From Blastocatellia bacterium (GTDB lineage: Bacteria; Acidobacteriota; Blastocatellia; Chloracidobacteriales; JADJPF01): DNA of 64,000 bases. Shown piece by piece: positions 53,570-62,635 of the stretch. A program made the translations under genes and the position numbers. The stretch is from assembly GCA_025057015.1 (NCBI GenBank), contig JANWYG010000022.1:171862-235861 (forward strand), read 5' to 3'. The notes beneath the pieces were generated by a model. It did no database searches and was not told the DNA's origin. It saw only the letters and a list, made by a program, of their open reading frames with translations. Position 1 is the first letter of the stretch. Every line of letters starts with the position of its first letter.

Positions 53570-55650
53570 TACTCCTTCTGTCTACCCTGTAGTTCATCTG
53601 CAAGAGCGTCAGCGTCGTATATCTTACGCAGCGCTTCTATTATTCCTGCGCTATGTACTGCTACGGCGCGGCCTTTCTCGTCCGAGTAGAGGTAGTTCCA
53701 TAGCAAGCTCTGGATGTTGCCATCAAAGATTAGCCCTACTATCTCAGCATTTTTATTAATAACCGGGCTGCCTGAATTCCCGCCTATTATGTCTGCCGTG
53801 CAGACGAAATTGAAAGGAGTAGAAAGATCTAGAGCAGTCTTTCGTGCTATCACTCGTTCGGGCAGATTATAAGGCGGTTTGTTGTCAAAGCTTGCCGCTC
53901 TGTCATATAGGCCATAGAAGGTTGTCTTGTAGGGCACGTATGTTGAGCCTATCTCATAACCCTTGACAGTACCGTAACTGAGGCGCAAAGAGAAAGTTGC
54001 ATCAGGCGGTATGCTCTTGCCGTAGACGGCGAACCTAGCTTTGGCAATCTTTTCCGTAGCAGCGGTTATCTTGCTTTCATACTCGTCTTTGAGCAAGTTC
54101 TGTAGCTTGCGGGAAATTGGATCGAGCCTTAAGGCCAGTTCTATCATCGGATCGCCGGATTTCTGTATCGCCTCAGCTCCTTCTTCTAACAGCTTCTTGC
54201 GGTAATCTACGTCCATCAGCTTGGTATTTGCCACTGCTTCTCTGGCTACCTCGGAAGGTTTACGTCCGCCAAGAGCAGTTTGAACAAACTCGTCGTCTTT
54301 ACCAAGCGCCTCTAGCGATTCTTCTAGAGAGTGAGTGAGCAGAAATTCCTCGAAGTCTTTGTATATCGGTGCGGGCGAGAGTAACCTAAATTTGAAAGAC
54401 TCCAAGTTCGAATCTCTGTACTGTGGCAGTCGCTCAGTATTGGGTTTTTTGAGCTCTGTGGCATAGCGGGCTATGTCGGTAGCTATGGAGAATAGGCGTG
54501 AAAACCTTATTCTGGAATAGGCAGCACGCTTGCTTACTTCTGGAAGCTTCTGATAAATAACGTCTAGACTCGACCAAGCATCCCCGTAGAGCTTTTGTAG
54601 GTCAGCTCTTTCTGATACCTTCTTGCGTAGTTCGTCTTCATCGGCTTTCTTTTTTGCCATCACTTTTGGATCCGATAACCCCTCTTGATGACCGTTTATA
54701 GCTTTGAGCGAGTTTTCTACACTGAAGAGAAGGTCTTTTGCTATGCGCTTTTGCTCAGCTCCTCGATTGCTAAACTCCATGAGCTTTTCTCGTAGCCGGC
54801 GTAGTACTTGCAAAGATAGAGGATTACTGAATTCTTTTTCGAAAACTAGTTGAGCGAAAGGCTGTAACCTGTCAGTAGAACCGGGATTGCCAGAGACGAA
54901 GACCAACTCACCTTCGCTTGGGCCGTTACAACTCCACCTGAAGTAATGCTCTGTCTTTGCGGGTTTGCCGTCTTCATAGGCTCTTAAGAAAGTGACGTCT
55001 AGATTGAAACGTGGATAGGTGAAATTATCCGGATCGCCTCCAAAAAAGGCTATGTCCTGCTCTGGTGCGAAGACAAGCCTTATATCTGTGTACTTCTTGA
55101 ACCTGTAGAGCCAATACTCACCTCCTTGGTAGAGAGTAATGACGTTAGACCTTAGGCCTGTCTGCTCGGTTGATTCTTTCTCTATCTTGGCTATCTCTGC
55201 ACTGCGCAGCTCTTCAGCCTTCTTTTCATCTACTCCTTTAGTAGCATTCTGTATGCGTTCGGTTACGTTTTCTAGGGATACAAGCACGTTGACTTCTAGA
55301 TCTGGACATCGCAGCTCTTCTTGCTGCGTCTTTGCATAAAAACCTGTCTTTAACAGATCGCGCTCCGGAGTGGAAAGCTTGGCTAGCTGCCCACTTGCTA
55401 CATGGTGGTTGGTCATTATCAGTCCGTCGGACGAAACAAAAGACCCTGAACCACCGTCATTGAGGCGCACTGAAGACAGTCGAACATGGTCGAGCCATTC
55501 CTTGGTAGGTTCAAAATTATACTTCTCTTTGAGTTGCTTCAGCGGCGGATTATCAAACGTCCACATGCCTTCATCGGCACTGCTTACCGATGTTGAGACG
55601 TAACTTACGATCGCCAGTGCTGCTATTAGGAATAAAAGCCTAGTTCGCAT
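53569..55650 (-). CDS. S46 family dipeptidyl peptidase (DPP7/DPP11-like)
   Basis: A 693-residue periplasmic serine peptidase that releases dipeptides from peptide N-termini. Signal peptide ~1-24. The chymotrypsin-like triad is visible: His in TNHHVA (~82-83), Asp in FNLDVTF (~230) and Ser626 (GGNSGSPVIN). The usual Cys after NHH is Val here. A helical insertion (~270-560) fits the S46 fold. Preference for acidic (DPP11) or hydrophobic (DPP7) residues cannot be judged safely. The organism probably feeds on peptides. Confidence 0.93.
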   Translation of the reverse strand: MRTRLLFLIAALAIVSYVSTSVSSADEGMWTFDNPPLKQLKEKYNFEPTKEWLDHVRLSSVRLNDGGSGSFVSSDGLIMTNHHVASGQLAKLSTPERDLLKTGFYAKTQQEELRCPDLEVNVLVSLENVTERIQNATKGVDEKKAEELRSAEIAKIEKESTEQTGLRSNVITLYQGGEYWLYRFKKYTDIRLVFAPEQDIAFFGGDPDNFTYPRFNLDVTFLRAYEDGKPAKTEHYFRWSCNGPSEGELVFVSGNPGSTDRLQPFAQLVFEKEFSNPLSLQVLRRLREKLMEFSNRGAEQKRIAKDLLFSVENSLKAINGHQEGLSDPKVMAKKKADEDELRKKVSERADLQKLYGDAWSSLDVIYQKLPEVSKRAAYSRIRFSRLFSIATDIARYATELKKPNTERLPQYRDSNLESFKFRLLSPAPIYKDFEEFLLTHSLEESLEALGKDDEFVQTALGGRKPSEVAREAVANTKLMDVDYRKKLLEEGAEAIQKSGDPMIELALRLDPISRKLQNLLKDEYESKITAATEKIAKARFAVYGKSIPPDATFSLRLSYGTVKGYEIGSTYVPYKTTFYGLYDRAASFDNKPPYNLPERVIARKTALDLSTPFNFVCTADIIGGNSGSPVINKNAEIVGLIFDGNIQSLLWNYLYSDEKGRAVAVHSAGIIEALRKIYDADALADELQGRQKE

Positions 55651-55681
55651 CGATACCTTCTCCCTTTATGAGTAGCCAAAC

Positions 55682-55709
55682 AAATTATCACTCATTTGTC
55701 AGTTGTCAA
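55682..55709 (-). promoter_or_regulatory. promoter of the S46 peptidase gene
   Basis: On the minus strand a perfect -35 TTGACA (complement of 55704-55709), a 16-bp spacer and a -10 TAATTT (complement of 55682-55687), 32 bp upstream of the ATG; AAGGGAG is the ribosome-binding site. Confidence 0.6.
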
Positions 55710-55828
55710 ATCAATCACTGCATTAAAATGCGGTTTATGTCACTTCGCCTATACTTGCTTCCCTACATAAAGTACTTGCCGTTTGTGCTTGCTTTATAGG
55801 ATTCTAAATGTTACGCTAAATTGTTGAA

Positions 55829-55844
55829 AAATAATACATTATTT
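55829..55844. promoter_or_regulatory. perfect 7-2-7 palindrome, candidate operator
   Basis: AAATAAT-AC-ATTATTT is an exact inverted repeat in an AT-rich segment 15 bp before the small Cys-rich frame and 377 bp before the ZnuD-like receptor. Its style resembles FUR-family (Zur) or other metal-sensor operators, but AT-rich palindromes also arise by chance. Confidence 0.4.
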
Positions 55845-55858
55845 GAACATATAAACAA

Positions 55859-56173
55859 ATGAGCGGGCAACTTAACAAGCTAGTATGTCTTCTTCTGCTG
55901 CTTTGTTGCTCGTCTCACTTTTTCTTGCATCTTCTCAGTTCACCTGTAAGTAGTAGCATTGCTTTTGAGGAAGATGAAGGCGAATACAGGCAGCTTTCTG
56001 TCGTCCAAAGCTGCCTTTGTAGCTCTTATCAACTTGCAGTAATAAATCTGCAAGTAAAGTGGCTGGATGTTCTTCAAAAAAGTTACAGTTATTCTTCTTA
56101 CGAAGCAAAATTCTGTCCTAGGTTACTTATTATCGCTATACCCAAACGTAGTCCTCCTTCTTGGTCAGCTTAG
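55859..56173 (+). CDS. small Cys-rich hypothetical protein upstream of the ZnuD-like receptor
   Basis: A 104-residue frame with a hydrophobic leader (LVCLLLLLCCSSHFFLHLL) containing three Cys and two His, an acidic stretch (AFEEDEGEYRQ) and a CLC motif. There is no clear Shine-Dalgarno and I recognise no family, so it may not be translated. If real it is co-transcribed with the receptor and could be a metal-binding accessory protein. Confidence 0.35.
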   Translation: MSGQLNKLVCLLLLLCCSSHFFLHLLSSPVSSSIAFEEDEGEYRQLSVVQSCLCSSYQLAVINLQVKWLDVLQKSYSYSSYEAKFCPRLLIIAIPKRSPPSWSA

Positions 56174-56220
56174 AACTTCTCAAAAACTGGGAATTTTAGA
56201 CTACTAAGGAGTAGAGGATT

Positions 56221-58545
56221 ATGCATAGATTTTTCCTTACCGCAATAAACATGCTTTTTCTAAGTCTAACAGTATTTGCCCAAACTGCTACGATTAGTGG
56301 TACTGCTAGGCTGGGTGATAGCGGTAAGCCTGTCCAAAAAGTGCTTGTCATTATCTCGGAGCTGGGTAGATCCGTGGAGACTGACCTCGACGGTAGGTAT
56401 GAGTTTAGAGACGTGCCAGACGGTACGTATACTTTGATAGCTCATCTTGATCGGTTCCCAGACATACTTAGGCAAGTCAAAGTTGAAGGAGCTCAGGTTC
56501 AAGTAGATTTTGAGATAGCACTGCTCACTCAAGACCCGATAACTGTTACGGTAAATGCTAAAGAACAAAGTACTTTTGAGGCATTCCAGGCGGTTACGGT
56601 GATCGATTCGCTCAAGCTAGCACTCAGTGCGCAGCCTTCTTTTGGCGAAGCATTGGGTAATAAGATAGGCGATGGGATAGCAAAGCGGGCTTTTGGGCCT
56701 GGACCGGCTAGACCTGTCATAAGAGGCTTTGATGGCGATCGAGTTCTAGTGTTACAAGATGGAATGCGCATAGGCTCGCTGGCCTCACAGTCTGGTGACC
56801 ACAGCGATCCTGTAGATGTGCTGTCTTTAGATAGAGTTGAAGTGGTAAAAGGCCCTGCTACCTTGCTTTATGGTAGCAACGCCGTCGGTGGGGTGGTGAA
56901 TGCTGTTACTGGTCATCACGAATTACATGATCGGCCGCATGGCGGTCTCAGAGGCTATCTTACCGGTCTTGGCGGTACTACTAATGCCTTAGGCGGAGGC
57001 GGTGGTGGGCTGGAATATGGGCGTGGAAGTTTCCTCTTCTGGGGTAGCGGTAGCGGCCAGAGAACAGGTAACTACGATACGCCTGAGGGCAAGATTCCTA
57101 ACTCGCAAACTCGCATGACGAACGGACGCGGTGGATTTGGATACTATGGCAGCCGAAGTTACCTTAGCCTTAGCTACTCTTACAACAACGTTCGCTATGG
57201 TGTTCCGTTTGCCGGTCAGTTCGAAGGCCATCATCACGATGATGAACTTAGACATCCTGCGGCTTGGCGAGGAAGGTTACACGAGGATCATGAAGAGGTC
57301 GACATACTTAACCGTGCAACTAACCACAACCTGAGGCTTAGTGGTGGCTTTAGAAGCTCATCTGCTATAGAAAATATCAGATATTCGCTGAACTACAATA
57401 ACTATAGGATGGAAGAAATAGAATCTAGCTCGGGTATCACCGCTGTTGGAAGTATCTTTCGTAACAGAGAGTTTAGCTATCGCACTTACTTTGATCAGAC
57501 TCGAACTGGTCGCTTGAGTGGTACGTTTGGTTTTTCTGGGTTATTGCGCCGATATCGAGTCGACGGTGCTGAAGCACTTGCTCCGCCGGTAGAACACAAC
57601 AATTTTGCCGCTTTCTTACTTGAAGAAGTAAGACTTAGCAGCGGCGTGAAATTTCAGTTTGGCGGTAGAGTGGAGACAAATAGGTATGACGCTACGGTTT
57701 TCCAAGCAGATCCTTTCGGGACTCGCCGTATGCCGCTAAATATCGGTAGGTATGATGGCCCCTCGGGCGGAGCGATACGAGACCGAGCTTTCACTGGCTT
57801 TTCTGGTGCTGCCGGTCTTAGCTTCTCACCGTTTGAGAATGCAGTCTTCGTGGTGAATTACACTCATTCTTACCGTGCACCTGCGCTTGAAGAGCTTTAT
57901 AATTACGGCCCTCATATCGGTACGCTTACCTTTGAAATCGGTGACGCAAACCTCAACCGAGAGCGTACTGATGGTATAGACCTGGCGCTTAGGTATAGCT
58001 CGAGTCGCTTGCGAGCAGAGGCTAATCTGTATTACTACAACATCAGCGACTTTGTGTTTCTAGCACCGACCGGTGAGTTCGAAGATGGCCTGCCAGTAGC
58101 TGAGTTTAAGCAAGCGGACAGCAGGTTTGCTGGAATAGAGCTTGGCACTGAGCTGAAGCTGCACGACTATCTGTTTTTGAATGCTGGACTGGATGCTGTC
58201 GATGCTGAGCTAAAGCGTACGAATTTACCGTTACCGCGTATACCTCCTTTACGTGGTCGGCTTGGGCTAGAGTTCAGATACAGAGGGCTTTCTCTTCTCC
58301 CGGAGACGATAATGGCCCGTAGTCAGAAGCAAACCTTCGCCATAGAAACTCCGACAGCAGGTTATACGATCTTCAATCTTACGGCTTCGTATACACTGTT
58401 TCAGCAGCATGCTGCACACGTATTTTCGATAAACGGCTTCAATCTAGGCAACAGGCTCTACCGTAATCATCTGTCGTTTATCAAAGATCTAGCTCCGGAG
58501 ATAGGTCGTGGCGTAAGATTTACCTACACGGTCAGATTCTTCTAA
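56221..58545 (+). CDS. TonB-dependent receptor, ZnuD-like (zinc uptake candidate)
   Basis: A 774-residue outer-membrane receptor. Signal peptide ~1-20; a carboxypeptidase-regulatory-like domain (~23-100); plug (~115-235) with RPVIRGFDGDRVLVLQDGMR and VEVVKGPATLLYGSNAVGG; barrel to the terminal Phe. Residues ~333-362 form a His/Asp-rich loop (GHHHDDELRH, LHEDHEEV), as in Neisseria ZnuD, where such loops bind zinc. Zinc or another divalent metal is the likely cargo. Shine-Dalgarno AAGGAG. A palindromic candidate operator lies upstream. Confidence 0.87.
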   Translation: MHRFFLTAINMLFLSLTVFAQTATISGTARLGDSGKPVQKVLVIISELGRSVETDLDGRYEFRDVPDGTYTLIAHLDRFPDILRQVKVEGAQVQVDFEIALLTQDPITVTVNAKEQSTFEAFQAVTVIDSLKLALSAQPSFGEALGNKIGDGIAKRAFGPGPARPVIRGFDGDRVLVLQDGMRIGSLASQSGDHSDPVDVLSLDRVEVVKGPATLLYGSNAVGGVVNAVTGHHELHDRPHGGLRGYLTGLGGTTNALGGGGGGLEYGRGSFLFWGSGSGQRTGNYDTPEGKIPNSQTRMTNGRGGFGYYGSRSYLSLSYSYNNVRYGVPFAGQFEGHHHDDELRHPAAWRGRLHEDHEEVDILNRATNHNLRLSGGFRSSSAIENIRYSLNYNNYRMEEIESSSGITAVGSIFRNREFSYRTYFDQTRTGRLSGTFGFSGLLRRYRVDGAEALAPPVEHNNFAAFLLEEVRLSSGVKFQFGGRVETNRYDATVFQADPFGTRRMPLNIGRYDGPSGGAIRDRAFTGFSGAAGLSFSPFENAVFVVNYTHSYRAPALEELYNYGPHIGTLTFEIGDANLNRERTDGIDLALRYSSSRLRAEANLYYYNISDFVFLAPTGEFEDGLPVAEFKQADSRFAGIELGTELKLHDYLFLNAGLDAVDAELKRTNLPLPRIPPLRGRLGLEFRYRGLSLLPETIMARSQKQTFAIETPTAGYTIFNLTASYTLFQQHAAHVFSINGFNLGNRLYRNHLSFIKDLAPEIGRGVRFTYTVRFF

Positions 58546-58574
58546 TTTGGACTGTTACATCGGGAGACTTGTAA

Positions 58575-59801
58575 GTGGCGGAAGGGCTTATCAGTGTAGA
58601 AGAGGCACAACGCCTTGTTCTTGAGAGGATTTATCCGCGCAGTATTGAGCGAGTTGACTTGCTGTCAGCCTTGGGCCGCGTCCTTGCCGAAGACGTATAC
58701 GCTGCTGAGTCTGTCCCCCCATTTACCTGCTCTGCCATGGACGGCTATGCAGTGAGAGCTTCTGATGTAGCAAGTGCTTCGCAGGACGCACCGGCCATTT
58801 TGTCTGTTTTGGAAGACTTGCCTGCAGGTAAGATGCCGACGGTGACTCTGGGTGAAGGCCAAGCTGTAAGGATAATGACTGGTGCCGTCCTGCCTGAAGG
58901 CGCAGATGCTGTCGTGGTAGTTGAGGTAACCAAAGCTGAAGGCAAAATAGTTAAGGTCTTCGAGCCGGTTAAAGTAGGACAAAACGTACGTCCTAAAGGC
59001 GAGGATGTCAAACAAGGACAACTGCTGGTAGCAAGAGGTACGCGACTAGATGCTGCCTGCATAGGCGTTCTAGCTTCTGCGAGATCTTACCTCTGTGTTT
59101 ATAGTCGCCCGCTGGTAGCTATAGTACCTACAGGTGATGAGCTTGTTGAAATAGATGAACGTCCAGCAACCGGACAGATCGTCAATTCGAATAGTTACTC
59201 GCTAGCTGCACTTGTACGTAGCAGCGGAGCTATTCAGATGATTCATCCTATAGCACGAGATAATCGATTCGACCTTCGCTCTGCCATAGAGTTTGCCCTG
59301 CAAGCTGATATGGTAGTCTCTACCGGTGGAGTCTCCGTGGGAGACTATGACTATGTCAAAGAAGTTTTGCAGGAAATGGGTGCAGAGATACTCTTCTGGC
59401 GTGTTTCGATGAAACCCGGTAAGCCTGTTGTATTTGCTATGCTACGAGATAAGCCTTTCTTTGGCCTTCCTGGCAACACGGTATCGAGCTTTCTTTCTTT
59501 CCTCTTTTTTGTCCGTCCGGCAATCCTTAAAGCCAGCGGCTGTACTCCACCTTTCACTTTGCCACAAATAGACGTGATCCTAGACTCAGACGCAAGGTCT
59601 AAGGGAGATCGTACTACTTTCCTGCGTGCGAAACTCAAGCTATGCAATCAGCGCTTCTACGCGGAACTTATGCCAAATCAAGGATCAGGGGTGCTGAGTT
59701 CGATGCTAGGAGCACACGCGTTGGTAGTGCTAGACAAGGGGCAGAAGTTTCTGCCCAAAGGCTCCGTTGCCCGTGCACTTGTAATAGCTAGTCCGTTCTG
59801 A
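58575..59801 (+). CDS. moeA: molybdopterin molybdenumtransferase MoeA
   Basis: A 408-residue enzyme inserting molybdate into adenylylated molybdopterin. Recognised by the N-terminal region (ISVEEAQRLVLER-type), SAMDGYAVRASDV, IMTGAVLPEGADAVV, IVPTGDELVE, STGGVSVGDYD and GLPGNTVSSFLSF. GTG start with GGGAG upstream. 45 bp before moaB. Supports molybdoenzymes in the organism; none is in the window. Confidence 0.95.
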   Translation: MAEGLISVEEAQRLVLERIYPRSIERVDLLSALGRVLAEDVYAAESVPPFTCSAMDGYAVRASDVASASQDAPAILSVLEDLPAGKMPTVTLGEGQAVRIMTGAVLPEGADAVVVVEVTKAEGKIVKVFEPVKVGQNVRPKGEDVKQGQLLVARGTRLDAACIGVLASARSYLCVYSRPLVAIVPTGDELVEIDERPATGQIVNSNSYSLAALVRSSGAIQMIHPIARDNRFDLRSAIEFALQADMVVSTGGVSVGDYDYVKEVLQEMGAEILFWRVSMKPGKPVVFAMLRDKPFFGLPGNTVSSFLSFLFFVRPAILKASGCTPPFTLPQIDVILDSDARSKGDRTTFLRAKLKLCNQRFYAELMPNQGSGVLSSMLGAHALVVLDKGQKFLPKGSVARALVIASPF

Positions 59802-59846
59802 TAGGCTTTTTGCGGTTTATAGAGAGTTAAGCTAGGGCTTCAAGAA

Positions 59847-60350
59847 ATGGGTTCTGTGGAGCACAAGGAGAAGGCTAAAAAGCCTATAAAGTGCGCTCTG
59901 GTTACGGTAAGCGACAGTAGGAAAGTTGAAAATGACGTTTCCGGGAAGATGTTAAAGGAGTCTCTAGAGAGTGCCGGGCATCGGGTAGTGTTTTACAAAA
60001 TAGTGCCTGATGAACCGGAGCAGATCAAAGCTGTAGTAGAGCTTATAGGTGGAATGCCAGATTGTGAAGCAGCGGTGTTTAACGGTGGTACGGGTATCTC
60101 CAAGCGTGACAGGACCTTCGATGTGATAGACTCCCTGTTGGAGAAACGTTTGCCAGGTTTTGGCGAGATTTTTAGATATCTAAGCTATCTAGATATCGGT
60201 TCTGCAGCGATAATGTCTCGTGCTACAGCTGGTAGCTACAGGGGAAAGATCATAATTTCCATTCCTGGATCACCTGCAGCGGTACGCCTAGCTCTAGAAA
60301 AACTAATTCTGCCAGAGCTAGCGCATATGTGTTGGGAGCTAACTCGTTGA
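59847..60350 (+). CDS. moaB: molybdenum cofactor biosynthesis protein MoaB/MogA family
   Basis: A 167-residue protein that binds molybdopterin, and in MogA forms adenylyl-molybdopterin for MoeA. The motif VFNGGTGISKRDRTFDV and SIPGSPAAV are intact. The downstream methyltransferase begins inside its stop codon. Distinguishing MoaB from MogA would need phylogeny. Confidence 0.93.
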   Translation: MGSVEHKEKAKKPIKCALVTVSDSRKVENDVSGKMLKESLESAGHRVVFYKIVPDEPEQIKAVVELIGGMPDCEAAVFNGGTGISKRDRTFDVIDSLLEKRLPGFGEIFRYLSYLDIGSAAIMSRATAGSYRGKIIISIPGSPAAVRLALEKLILPELAHMCWELTR

Positions 60351-61666
60351 ACTATTCTGAGCAAAGAAGTTTCCTGCTGAGGTACAAGATAGTTGCGGTA
60401 GTGTACATTTCTCTGTTTGTCGCTGGTTTGTTTGTTTACGCAACTAAAAAGGGAATTTCCTTACTCGAAGTGTTGCTATCTTTTGCCTTAGTTTACTGCT
60501 ACGTCTACTTGCCGAAGTACCTTTCGATGACTGTTGAGAAAGCTAAAAAGTACTACTGGACGGTGAAGATCAGGTGGATTCTGTCGGGAGTGCTTCTAGC
60601 TGCAGGATTTTTTGATTTCGTCTATTGGCTGGCTGCTGCAGCAGTATTTTCGTCTAACTTTGCGATGCGCTTGGTGTTTAAGCGAAGCGATTTGCGGAGC
60701 GAACCGCGCTGGCCAGCAGCGGTATACCTGCTTGTTGACTGCGCTGTAATATTGTTTCTAAGCTCAGAAGGCAGTTTACTTAGGTTTTTACTACTCTTAC
60801 TGGCTAGTCATCTTGCTCTACAACTGCGTCTGGTATTACCACTTGCGTTAGTAGTAGGTATAGCAAATTTCTCTTGGTTCATCTTACCGCACCTGGTACT
60901 TACGCTGTTTTCTTGGACGATGACGCGGATGGCTTCCAAGCAGGCGGAGGCAAACTATAGAAGAACCGTAGAGGAGCTTGTAGAGTTTACCTCCGATTGT
61001 CCTCAGAAGGTAGAAACACTTCTAGTTACAAGCACGGCAAAGCTTGCCGAGGATTGGCAGGCTAAGCGCCCTACTACGAGGCAGGAAGTGGAAAAGTGGT
61101 ATGTTGATAACTCGGCTTACTATATCTACGACTTAGCTCAGTTTCACCTCTCTTATAAGCATATAGTTTTTACTATGGATATACTGAGACTTGCGAAGGG
61201 TCGAGTTCTAGACTATGGCGGCGGTATAGGAGACTTGAGCATAGCTTTGGCTAAGCAAGGTAACGATGTGACCTACCTGGATGTCGAGGGTCGCAGTAAG
61301 GAATATGCGCGTTGGCAGGCAAAGAAGCAGGGGGTAAGTATTCGGTTTGTGAGCTCACACGAGGAGATAGCTAGTGACTCATTTGATACGATAATCCTTT
61401 TGGATGTCCTTGAGCATCTCTATGAGCCGCAGCCGGTGCTAGACTTCTTGGTTGACAGACTTTCAGTAGCAGGGATGATGATACTTTCGGCTTACTTTGG
61501 AGCCACTAAAGCCCATCCTATGCACTTCGATCACGAGATAGATGTATACGGCCATTTGCTGGAAAGAGGATTTGTAGATGCGAAGGAGATAAGATTTAAG
61601 CTGTTTTGTTCAGAGGCGATGAGGCGGTCGAAGATGTACGTTCTGCGCAAGTGTTCTAGTCGTTGA
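60347..61666 (+). CDS. membrane-anchored class I SAM methyltransferase
   Basis: A 439-residue two-part protein. Residues ~1-195 contain five or six hydrophobic segments (e.g. IVAVVYISLFVAGLFVYA, VLLAAGFFDFVYWLAAAAVF). The C-terminal domain (~265-430) is a methyltransferase with SAM loop LDYGGGIGDLSIAL, then YLDVEGRS and ILLDVLEHLYEP. The TTG at 60347 (overlapping the moaB TGA, GGGAG 9 nt upstream) is preferred over the GTG at 60329. No known substrate; lipids or quinones at the membrane are possible. Confidence 0.8.
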   Translation: MNYSEQRSFLLRYKIVAVVYISLFVAGLFVYATKKGISLLEVLLSFALVYCYVYLPKYLSMTVEKAKKYYWTVKIRWILSGVLLAAGFFDFVYWLAAAAVFSSNFAMRLVFKRSDLRSEPRWPAAVYLLVDCAVILFLSSEGSLLRFLLLLLASHLALQLRLVLPLALVVGIANFSWFILPHLVLTLFSWTMTRMASKQAEANYRRTVEELVEFTSDCPQKVETLLVTSTAKLAEDWQAKRPTTRQEVEKWYVDNSAYYIYDLAQFHLSYKHIVFTMDILRLAKGRVLDYGGGIGDLSIALAKQGNDVTYLDVEGRSKEYARWQAKKQGVSIRFVSSHEEIASDSFDTIILLDVLEHLYEPQPVLDFLVDRLSVAGMMILSAYFGATKAHPMHFDHEIDVYGHLLERGFVDAKEIRFKLFCSEAMRRSKMYVLRKCSSR

Positions 61667-61690
61667 ACTTACATTGTCTTCTAGTATAAT
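61663..61690 (+). promoter_or_regulatory. promoter of proline dehydrogenase
   Basis: -35 TTGAAC (61663-61668), 16-bp spacer, perfect -10 TATAAT (61685-61690), 29 bp before the ATG; the -35 overlaps the end of the methyltransferase gene. Confidence 0.6.
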
Positions 61691-61719
61691 CTTGGGCAAA
61701 ACTTTTCTGGTAGGTACCT

Positions 61720-62634
61720 ATGGTAGCGAAGAATGCACTTCTGTATCTATCTAGGCAAGAGGGGTTGAAGAATGTTCTGACCAAGATGAAGATTTTCAAC
61801 AAGGTCACCAAGCGTTTTGTAGCAGGAGAGACGATAGAGCAGGCGGTAGAAGTAGTCAAGGAGCTCAATTCACGAGGAATAGCTGCTTCGTTCGATCATC
61901 TTGGTGAGTCGATAAAGAACGAAGCTGAGGCAAATGCCGAAGTTGAAGAGTATGCCAGGATTCTGGACACAATTAACGAGCGGGATCTTAAGTGTGGTGT
62001 ATCGATAAAACCAACTCAACTGGGACTTGACATAAATTTTGACTTGTTTGTTAAGAACGCCTCGAAGATAGTAGAGAAAGCAGCTAGTTGTAAGAGATTT
62101 GTTCGCATAGACATGGAAGATTCAGGTCATACTGATGCTACGCTGCAGGCTTTTAGGCAGCTTCGTTCGAAATTTGATAACGTAGGCATAGTGATTCAAG
62201 CATATCTATATAGAAGTAAGGCCGATGTAGAGGCGCTTTTAAAGGAAGGGGCTAGCATAAGACTTTGCAAAGGAGCTTATGACGAGCCGGCATCTGTAGC
62301 TTTTCCTAAGAAGAGCGATACCGATGCTAATTATATAGTACTGATGCAGATGATGCTTGATAGCGGGATTTATCATGGGTTGGCTACTCATGATGAGGCG
62401 ATGATCAATGCTGCAGTAGAGTATACTGCCAAGAAGGGGATCGACAAAAAAGCATTTGAATTTCAGATGCTTTACGGTGTTAGGAGAGATCTACAGGAGA
62501 AGCTAGCTCGCGAGGGGTACAACGTACGTGTCTATGTTCCTTATGGTAGCCATTGGTACCCGTATTTTATGAGAAGGCTTGCTGAGCGGCCGGCTAATGT
62601 TTGGTTTGTACTTAAAAACATGTTTAAAGGATGA
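61720..62634 (+). CDS. putA: proline dehydrogenase
   Basis: A 304-residue stand-alone FAD-dependent proline dehydrogenase (PRODH barrel) oxidising proline to pyrroline-5-carboxylate. The motifs KPTQLGLDI, RLCKGAYDEP, LATHDEAMI and the C-terminal FQMLYGVRRDLQE with YGSHWYPYFMRRLAERPAN are conserved. It is a monofunctional form (~300 residues), not a PutA fusion; no P5C dehydrogenase is adjacent. The next gene begins 2 bp after its stop. Confidence 0.94.
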   Translation: MVAKNALLYLSRQEGLKNVLTKMKIFNKVTKRFVAGETIEQAVEVVKELNSRGIAASFDHLGESIKNEAEANAEVEEYARILDTINERDLKCGVSIKPTQLGLDINFDLFVKNASKIVEKAASCKRFVRIDMEDSGHTDATLQAFRQLRSKFDNVGIVIQAYLYRSKADVEALLKEGASIRLCKGAYDEPASVAFPKKSDTDANYIVLMQMMLDSGIYHGLATHDEAMINAAVEYTAKKGIDKKAFEFQMLYGVRRDLQEKLAREGYNVRVYVPYGSHWYPYFMRRLAERPANVWFVLKNMFKG

Positions 62635-62635
62635 G

